Positions 55,526 to 64,000 of a stretch of 64,000 bases of DNA are shown here, one piece after another. The first letter of the stretch is position 1. Each line of letters begins with the position of its first letter. A program made the position numbers and the translations under genes. The DNA is from Varanus komodoensis (taxonomy: Eukaryota > Chordata > Lepidosauria > Squamata > Varanidae). Where the stretch lies: NCBI RefSeq assembly GCF_004798865.1, contig NW_025336479.1, positions 4,804,494 to 4,868,493 on the forward strand. The letters are read 5' to 3'. A model generated the notes under the pieces. That model saw nothing but the letters and a program-made list of their open reading frames with translations. It made no database searches and had not been told where the DNA came from.

Positions 55526-58042
55526 AAGGTCTGGAACCCCCTTGCAATAGTTTCCACAGATATGGCTGAAGGGAGCTCCTAAATGGAAAACCTGGTTTTC
55601 ATTTTTTACAAAGACTCATCTCACATCAGAGCTCGGGCCAGTGATTTCCCGTTTTCTCATTCGCTGCCCCTCCCCCAAATTCCTCTGAGGCAGAACAATA
55701 ATTGCAAACATATTTATGGCTGGAATGGTAATGGAGAGCACCGCCTGGATCTGCTCTCCTCCCCATCTAATCATGTTTCACTTTGTGAACATGATACGGG
55801 CTCGCTCTATCCTGCTGCCAACACTGCAGATGCACTGCAGTTGGAGAAGAAGAGATAAAAGCAGTGCTTCAACTCTGGAAATCTCTTCACGCGCTCTCCG
55901 TCTCTCCCCCACTCACACACACAATGTGCATACAAGGCTATGCTAAAAGCAAGAGGAAATCCCCGTACTTTGACTAATTTAAACTCTGTGTGTAAGGACA
56001 AAGGGAAAATGACAACCTGATATGACGTACATGCAGGCACACAAGTCAGCATCCGGCCCTCATTGTTAAAATTACCTCTGCTTGAGGCTGAGGTGAAGTT
56101 CAGACAGCCAGCGCACTGTGAACCCCAAGGGTTTGGTGTGGGGACAGGTATGCTGTGTACTGCAGTTTGCCCTCTTTCAATAAATTAAACAAAACAAGCA
56201 CATCTATAAAATTGCTGCTATATTTAAGGTAGTCCATTCAGGTTGCAGAACGCAGATATCTTAAGCCCAGAACCTAAGGTAGGAAGGAAGAGACAAATGG
56301 AGATCTTTGTGATGTCATCCATTATTAAATATACAAGGATTGGACTTAAAAACAAAATAAAAACTCATTAGGTCTGTGGTCCAGCCCTGACATCTAGTAT
56401 AAAATGTCCTAGGCCAGATCAGAAGGGAAGTGAATTCTGACTGACCATATAACCTCAGTGTAGAAAGCAGACTGAGTCCATCACCGCTCTCCCCACCTCT
56501 TTCTCACCAGGATGTGATCAGCATTACTGATACTGGAAAAACACTGTCACTCCCCCCACCCCCAACACACGCACACTTGCAGGATGGGGACAGGGCTCCC
56601 ATGGACCAGCAGTTTGGGCCAAGAGGAATGAAACGTCTCTCCTTGGGGCCCCATGGCCATCTCCTTCCCACAGGACTGCACGAAGGTGTTTCTTCAAGGA
56701 GCAGTGCTGGTGTTACCTTAAGAAAGAAAAACCTCTACAGCCACATACACAGGTGCCTTATTCGGTACACTGACAAGTGGCTCATACGTTAATGCATGGA
56801 TCTCAAAATCATAAGCCTATTGTTGTTGTTTATTTTCAATTTAAGGGTTGCCTATGTCTGAAGCTTTCAGGACCGTATACATAATTAAGATGTCTGCAGT
56901 AAGACTAAAGATAAAACACATAGCCAACCAGTGAAAAAAGAGTTTGACAAGCAGAAGCCAAAATAAACTTCTCCCATGTGGTAGGACTCCCCAGTGCAGC
57001 CCTCACACCATAATCAGGAGGGGGATCAAGCTGTAAGTCCCCCACCAGTACCCAGACACCCAGCAATGCCATCAGGAGTTACTGCATGTGCTGGACCATC
57101 CATACTGCTCTGACGGCCCAGGTGCGTGGAGGCAACACTCCAGTAGCAACCACAGGTGTTTGAAATGGAAGAATCCATGCATTCCCCACCAAAAGGCATT
57201 TGCCCTTTCCTCCTTGACCATCCCCCCTCTTCTTGTAAGAAAAACGGGGGGGGAAAGATGGAAGAAGCAGTGGAGAAACACGGGTGGGTTATAGATGGAT
57301 GACAGTGTCATGTGGAGCCCATTCCAAGGACAGGGCAGGATCACGGCACAATAAAACCCTTGTCTGAAAACACCCAAACTTGTGGCTCGTAATGTCTGAA
57401 GCTGATAAGCTATCCAATATCAGCTCAGGTTCAGATCTCTGGTTATTCTGTACGGGGCCAAATCGTACATAGTCAAGTATGGGGAGTGGAATATTGGGCT
57501 GTTTGAGAAACATGATTTTTCTAACCTCAAGTTTGCCTTACAAAGCTTCCCCCTAACCTTCACATCTTTTCCCGGGTGCTCAAAAGCTTACTGCTCCAGT
57601 GTGTGAATCATGTGGTGGGCAGTGCTGCTGATGGTTGTTACTATGGTAAGCTGCTATACCTTTTCACAAGGCCCCAAACAGGACCCTCAGGATGCTGTCA
57701 GTGTGTATAATTTTATCTTGGGCTTTGTATTATTTATTCACCTGCCTTTAGCAGGGTCTGTTATCCCTACGTGGAGGTGGAAAGCTTGGGGGCAGGGAGA
57801 AGGAAATGAGAGCAAAGATTCAAGCAGGCTGAGCCAAAGGGAAATATCTTCACCACCGCTTGCTTCTGACATGGACACCTTCCATATTTAATTCAATTGC
57901 CTTCATTACATGCAACAAGATGGTGGGGGGTGTGCTTGTATGCACGCACATTTGTGTCTTCTGGCACACGATAATATTTACAAAGTTGCTTCTGTTGCTG
58001 CTTGGTCAGCATTACAACAAACATCTTTTGGTAGAAATGCTT
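55526..58042. other. Noncoding sequence, no gene recognised
   Basis: No supportable gene. Open frames up to about 100 codons only. Confidence 0.5.
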
Positions 58043-58084
58043 GAAAGAAATGAAATATTATATGAAAGAAATGAAATATTATAT
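58043..58084 (+). repeat. Perfect 21-bp tandem duplication
   Basis: Two identical copies of a 21-base unit beginning gaaagaaatg and ending attatat stand head to tail, with a third start ('gaag') after them. Confidence 0.95.
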
Positions 58085-59834
58085 GAAGTTACCTGAAATG
58101 GCTCCTAAAGACACACTGCCATATCAAGTCACATTCACTATTGCTACCAAAGCTCGGTACTATCACAGAGTGACAGCAAGGGCCGGTCAGATTAGTGCAT
58201 TGAAAGGAATGCTGCCTAAAACGGTTCAGCCCTTGCTTCAGTCACTGAGCTCCTGTGTTTCGGGCCCATGCTGCATTTTTCAAGGTGAGCAGTTTCTGAA
58301 ACAAAGTGGAAGCATCTGAGACAATATGATTTAGAGGCAGAGTGCTGGACAAAGTCCAAGGGGCTGGGATTGCTGAGGGGTGGGATTTCCTACAAGCCTT
58401 GATGGAAATTGTTAGAGATTAACTCTTGTACTGATGCTTTGTTGTTACAGTAAGCTGAGTTAAGATGAATAGAGCTATTTAAGTACATGATAATTGTGGC
58501 TAGAGTTAAAATTGCCTCAAAATGGTAAGCAAAAAGAAATTCAATTATAGGAGATTGGAGAAATAAGTTAGTGACCAAGCAGTAATGGTAAACTAATTAA
58601 CTATGTAAAAAGATAACCAGCCAAAGAAATTAATGGTAAGTGTAAAGGGAAAGGAATTTTTGAGAAATGTGTTGAAAATTGATGTTTGCATCAAGGGTTT
58701 GTTGTGTCAAGATAAATAGAGTGTAAGTTGAAAAACTGCAGTTGAGTAGAAATTTCAATGAATTTTAACTAAGTTCTATTTTTTAAAAAATGTGACTGAG
58801 TAGAGAGGATAATGATTACTGACTTACAGTGATTCCTCCCCCCTTTTTTTGGTACTTCAAGTTTGGTGTAGTATTTGTGTCTTTGCTACATTTTCTTTTC
58901 TTTTTCTCCTTAAACCGTACTGTTATTAAAATAATAATTTAAAAAATGCAAAAGCCTTGATGGAAACCAAGAAGAAAAAACACTTCTGCATTTGTTAATT
59001 CTCTTCAAGAATAAACATTTAAAGTAAACTAAACTAAACTAAAATTACAAAGCACTTCAGCTTTTAATCCCATTTGCTTTGACAGCAAGGTAAGTGATCA
59101 GCAAATCTACCTTACAGGTTGGAAACTGTGGCAGAGAGAGAAACACTTGCTTCATGCCATACAACACACAGACCTTCAAGACTCTAAACTAAACTTCTTT
59201 CTACTAGTCTTCTAGTCCTTTGCTATCTTCTTTTTCTTTTCTTTTTTCATCAGTGTGGTACAATTTACCCTCACAAGCTTAGGCTCAAAACCAAGCAAAA
59301 TTCCAGAGCAAAAAAGAAATAAAAACCCCACATAGGCCTTACTCACACAACTATTTTATTGAGGTAAGGGGTAGATTACTGTGTTTTTAGACTGCACAAC
59401 ATCCAGTGAAATGGTTTCCCGTTTGCATCATGCACCCACATTCCAGGATTACATTCTCTGAACCAACCACAACGCAGCTGACATGTGGTGGCCCCATCCA
59501 GCCACAGCTGAAAGGGCCATATACAGCTGCACATTCATGCATGGGGATATTGTAGAAGAGGAACAAGCAACCCATCAACCATTAAAAAGTTAACACACTT
59601 CAAATGTGATACTGCTAAAAAAAAAAGAACAAAATGCAAGTTTTTAGACAAATGCTCCAAATTAGTAAAAAATATATGAAGTTTCCCTGGAAAATAACCA
59701 GCTTTCTAACTGTCTAGTCATATGGTTTGCTTCACCTAAATACCTCTAAAGATCACTTAGCAGGAGCACCACCTTAGCTTTTCTGCAGAACAAATTGTTA
59801 TTCTGTGTTCTCCAGGTTGGAACTCCAACTGCTA
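58085..59834. other. AT-rich noncoding sequence
   Basis: Strongly AT-rich between 58400 and 59050 and free of long frames. An (AAACT)n scrap is at 59023-59042. No gene seen. Confidence 0.5.
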
Positions 59835-59885
59835 TTTAGTAATTATTTATTGGATTTTTATTCTGCCTCATTAGCCAGGAAAGGT
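59835..59885 (-). repeat. L2/SINE-type tail, minus strand, weak
   Basis: The text 'agtaattatttattggattt', 'ttattctgcctcattagcca', 'ggaaagg' resembles the reverse complement of an L2-type tail. Low support. Confidence 0.35.
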
Positions 59886-62159
59886 TCCCTGAGCTCCCTT
59901 TTCCAGTAAGAACCCCAATATGCACACGTGGATGGAAGCAGCACCACTCCTTCTCGGACACTCCTTCCACATGTACGTCTCAAAGGTGGGGTGGGATCCA
60001 GCCCGCTGGTCCCACTGACCAACCTGCACATACTCAGCAAGTGGTCTGAAACCACTCTTATGCCCCACAAACCTTTGCATGCGTTCAGGCTCTTCCACAT
60101 GAAGCCGACTTCCACACACTGTACAGTCAAAGTTCCCGAGCATGGGGATGCCTCTATGCATGTGGAGCCCATTTCTGAAGTTCTATTCAACCCGCAGAGA
60201 CCAGAGTCAAACCACACAATCCCATCCCCGCTCTGCACATTCAAAGGGAGGGGTGAACAGGGCTATGGAGCAGTTACCAAAGGCGTTGTTCCATGCACCA
60301 AATCACTGCACACACACCATGTGGGAAAACTAGTCCCATGGTAAGAGAGCTTTGGCTATTGGGTGTTGTAGAAATGGAATAAAATAGGTAAATAATTCTG
60401 CTTTGTGTTAATCGTCATCATCACCATCACCATCACCGATGACTTTACATTGCACTTTTGGTTTCAAGTGTCTCATGTCATTTGGATTCCATCCAGATGG
60501 AATCAACTGAGGTGGAAGGCGAGTTATCACTGTGCCCCTTTGCAGTGCATCCAGCCCCTGAAAATGCTACACAGAGGACCAGAAGTCTCTGCTGAATGGG
60601 GTGGCCTGTGGTGTGCTTGGCAAGAGAGAGCCCCCCAGAACTGGATGAAGTGACCTTCTGAGAGTGAAGGCCTGCCTTCCCAATCTGTAGATGAATCTCT
60701 TAGCCACGGTGCCACCCCACCTCCCACAACTCAGTGAAGTTCTGTGGACCATACGGACACAAAGGAATATTTATTACTGTTGCGAATGAGAAAGATGGCT
60801 GCTTTGGGTGCATGTTCTCACGGGCTAGTGTCCCAGAGAATCAGAAGCAGAAACAGGAGAGGCACAGGAGGGGGCCAGGGAATGTGGGCTGTCCCCAGAC
60901 ACTGAGGTGAGAAGTAGAGATGCTTATCTCCAGGCCAGCCTGCCCAGAGGCACAGGCAGTGTCTGGGAATAACCAAGCAGGGGAGTTTCTCAGACACGGG
61001 CAAGGTGGACACGGCCCATGATGCACTGTTAGCAGTGGAAGTCGACCCAGTTAGAGGATCGGTGTGCAGGGAGGAGGTATGCCCATTTTTAGAAGGCCTC
61101 TCCTGAAGGGATGGGGGGCAGGCAGGCTTACAAGGTGAATTCCTGGAAGTGAATACTAGATTGACTTCAGCACACCACTCTGTGCATGCTCAGAGATTCA
61201 TTCCAAGTATTTGTGTATCTGGAAAATGCTTTGATCAAAAAAGAACACTTGGCCTGTGGCTTTGAATGTGCGAAGGGGGGAACTCTAGCTCATGACAACT
61301 ACATTATGTGGAGCAACAACACTTAGGAAAAGTGGCCAATTCTTTCAAACAAGGGCCATCTGGCAACATCTGCAGACAAAACAAACCTTCCCCATCATAT
61401 GACTCCAGAGCAGCATCCAGGGAAGTTTTAATTGGCTTAGGGCAAAAAAGGCAGGGCTAGGGAGAACGAGAGTTGCAAAAACGGCAGAGTGGCTCTGAGG
61501 AGGCGACACGCAGTGCCCGGTTTGCCCTCCTTCGTCTCCATTCTCTCAGAGGCTAAGGATACCAAAGCCTTTGCCTTTTACCCTTCCCAAGCTCTCAGTC
61601 ACAATGGAGTAAAGAGCAAGCGAAACCAATGGAAAGAGCAAATGGACCTGCAAAGCATACAAAAAGAACTTGTATGCATGATGAGCAGTGTGCACTTAAA
61701 CCATACAACACATTACCAAGCCTAAAAATAATGATGCAAAAGACCACATACAAATCAAAGAGTGAGATTGTGTTGAAGACAGGGACCAGCGATGGAAGCA
61801 AAGGACAAAGTTGAGTGGGAAGTGTTTTGCCTGGGAAAGGGCCACTCCCCAGCATCTCCAGGTAAGGCCAGGAAAAAGCCAGACAGCGCTGAAGGCAGCC
61901 TCCTGCCCTCTGGATGCCTGGCCTACAACGCTGGGCATCCCACAGGGATTATGTCCTGAAGCTAATTTTGATGTGATCATGATTCCCATTGCTTTAAAAC
62001 TTCTGCATGACTTTCTGTCTCAGCACTGAGTACTGCCTATTGGGTTGCAGGACAGAGAGGTCCGTCTTGACTCCTGCCTCTTAATGGCACCCAGGGCAAT
62101 CATTTGTTGCAGGCCATTTGCTGCGGGATAGATTGGAACACCCATCTTGAGTCTTTACA
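59886..62159. other. Noncoding sequence, no gene recognised
   Basis: The segment 59886-60345 has overlapping minus frames (128 and 96 codons) without a family. A (CAT/CAC)n-like run is at 60417-60437. Nothing else seen. Confidence 0.45.
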
Positions 62160-62180
62160 TCTGTCTGTCTGTCTGTCTGT
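62160..62180 (+). repeat. (CTGT)n tetranucleotide repeat
   Basis: Five units. Confidence 0.92.
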
Positions 62181-62262
62181 GCACAGTTTTTCCAGGGAAT
62201 TTCAGGCCAGTGGCTTTAATTCACTGTGGTCTGCTTCCTGCTCTTCATAGCACATTGAACAA

Positions 62263-62283
62263 GTGTGTGTGTGTGTGTGTGTG
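62263..62283 (+). repeat. (GT)n dinucleotide microsatellite
   Basis: About ten GT units followed by a G-rich stretch. Confidence 0.95.
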
Positions 62284-64000
62284 GCGGGGGAGGGGGGCAC
62301 TAGATGGTCTCCAACTCCACTTCTAGCTTCTAACTACTATAGAATAAAGGATGGGGTGCTAGACTGTAAGACTAGCACACTCCAAACAGTTGGCAGGGCA
62401 GGAGTCACACTTTACTGTCAGTAAAAATGCAAAGTAGCCTCATGAAGGATTCTCATATTGTCAGTGTCAAGAGATCCTGCGCAGCTATAAAAATTGTACT
62501 AAAGGAAACAGAGAAATTTAACACATTTTTTCCTTTCAAAAACATTAGTTCTGGCATGTAACTGCTCAGTGCAGGGGAGTTTTGGAATAACTCGGGTTTG
62601 TGCCAATCCACCTCCACAACATGTGATCCTTAGAGTATGCATGCAAGTGCACATACAGAGGCTGAAAAGAGGACACTCAGATTGTACTGGAAAGACAATA
62701 AACCTGGGCTTGCGTGCATTGGGCAGGTCTGCAAAAGCTGAGAACCACCAGTCCAAAGGTCACCCACTGGCATCTTCAGGCCTGGACTGAACCTGTCCAT
62801 GCAGGCAGTGCAATCCAGGATAGGAAGGAGCATAGGAAGGCTTCCTTTTGCAATTGAACCCTGCTTATCAACATGGCCTTCCTGAGCGCTGATGCGCTCC
62901 TGCATTCTGCTTATTCTTTGGTCCTGTCATCTGGCTTGCCTTCTAGGCTGACCTCTGGCTTTCGCTGTTTAGTCCTTGCTACCAATTACATGGCTCACCC
63001 AAGACTGATGCCCACAGCCTAGCCCTGACACTGAGCCAGGTAGAAAATTTAGGAGATTCACTTACTTCTATCACAAGAGAGGGGTGTGCATGTGCGCACA
63101 CATGTGCACATAAAGTCTAAGAATCTCTTGCACAACCCACAATTTGAAGATCATATGTGCCAAAACCAAATCTTAATTGATCAAAGCAAAACTGGAAATA
63201 AAACCAACATACAGCCAAGACACACATAATATAGTAATGCTATCTTTTTAAAATACCAGCAGCTGATAGTTAATTCAATTTAACTGGTAAATTACAATAA
63301 TAAACAATAAAAATGAGGTATTTTGCCCATCACTTTCCCTTGTTGCACACACAGTCCAGTTCCTCTTTTGTTCTTGCTGATTCAGAATGGTAATATGTAC
63401 AAACTTACAACCTTGTTTATTCTTTGCACAATTGTGCATTTTTGCAAACTGGCTCAGTGGGGTCCCATAATGCTTTTCCTGATGGGAAAGAAGAAATGCA
63501 GCAGGCACTTATATAACAGCCATAGCTATTATGATTTAAGATAGCTAAGACAGCTATGATTTAAGAGCCAGGCATTCATGCTTCACTCTGCCCAGGGGTT
63601 TGGAAGAGTGAGAGTGGTCCCAGCAGGACAGCAACAGCTGCCCGGGATCACTGCAGGCCTTCGCTGCACAGAGAGAGGAGCAGAAACAGTTCGGACTGTA
63701 ATGGCCCTGCAGGCTCCTGCCCCCAGTATATGTGGGTGTGTAACGCAATGTACTGCTGGACCATAGGCCCCAGATTAGACCAGAACGGAGTTTAGTTTTC
63801 CTTGCCACTGCTGCACTCCACCCTCACCCGGTGGTTTTCTCTAGAACATGTGGTTTTGCTTGCAACGTGAATGCCCAATAGCCAAAGCCAGGAACGCCCA
63901 GGAGGGCTATATGGCCTCTTAGTGAGTGCTTCTCCCATGCCAGCTAACCATCTCAGGAACAGAGAGAGATCTGCGAGGCTGGAAGGAAGCAGACTGTTCC
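62284..64000. other. Noncoding sequence, no gene recognised
   Basis: No supportable gene. A small direct repeat of 'agctat...tatgatttaag' lies at 63527-63565. Confidence 0.5.

Noticed and set aside
59886-60345. Conserved gene fragment on the minus strand
   Set aside because: Two overlapping frames look mildly protein-like, but neither has splice sites or a known family; more likely an unrecognised old repeat.
1-64000. Retroviral, LTR, Polinton-like or CRISPR elements
   Set aside because: I saw no paired LTRs, no gag/pol/env-type or capsid-type frames and no regularly spaced short repeats. The only reverse transcriptases present are LINE-type.

Overview
The window reads as nuclear DNA of a sauropsid, most probably a squamate (lizard-type) genome. 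The argument rests on the repeats: CR1 LINEs of at least three 3'-end types, an L2-like LINE with a long open reverse-transcriptase frame, tRNA-Ala-derived SINEs, MIR/L2-tailed SINEs, hAT and Tigger-like DNA transposons, and a short palindromic repeat present about ten times. There are no operons, no prokaryotic gene spacing and no CRISPR. I recognised no retrovirus, LTR element or Polinton. The species assignment is inference from repeat families I know, not a database match.

Layout. 1-2.1 kb: noncoding. 2.1-4.1 kb: an older CR1 split by a younger CR1. 4.1-9.7 kb: noncoding with two palindromic repeats. 9.7-11.8 kb: a MIR-like SINE followed directly by a 5'-truncated L2-like LINE with an uninterrupted 569-codon frame. 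15.0-16.2 kb: a hAT MITE with a perfect 8-bp target duplication, then two SINEs. 17.6-22.5 kb: an L2 3' end, an inverted pair of about 270-bp unnamed repeats, and a minus-strand CR1 end. 23.6-28.4 kb: the most gene-like part, with a candidate signal-anchor exon (+, 23.8 kb), a CpG island (26.9-28.0 kb) and a candidate first coding exon on the minus strand inside it (27.3 kb). 30.9 kb (+) and 36.1 kb (-): two more candidate internal exons with good splice signals. 33.1 and 48.3 kb: two copies of one Tigger-like DNA transposon. The rest, 37-64 kb, is intergenic or intronic DNA with scattered CR1, L2, palindromic and simple repeats.

How it fits together. At most a handful of small exons belong to host genes, and I could not name any of them. 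The CpG island is the best promoter candidate; its likely transcript runs leftward. The plus-strand candidates at 23.8 and 30.9 kb and the minus-strand candidate at 36.1 kb would belong to other genes or to overlapping ones. Everything else that is codon-rich in the window is LINE-derived or an accidental open frame. No undescribed functional system was found; the most distinctive observations are the CR1-in-CR1 nest with a conserved 3' hairpin, the inverted repeat pair, the still-open L2 frame and the clean hAT insertion.
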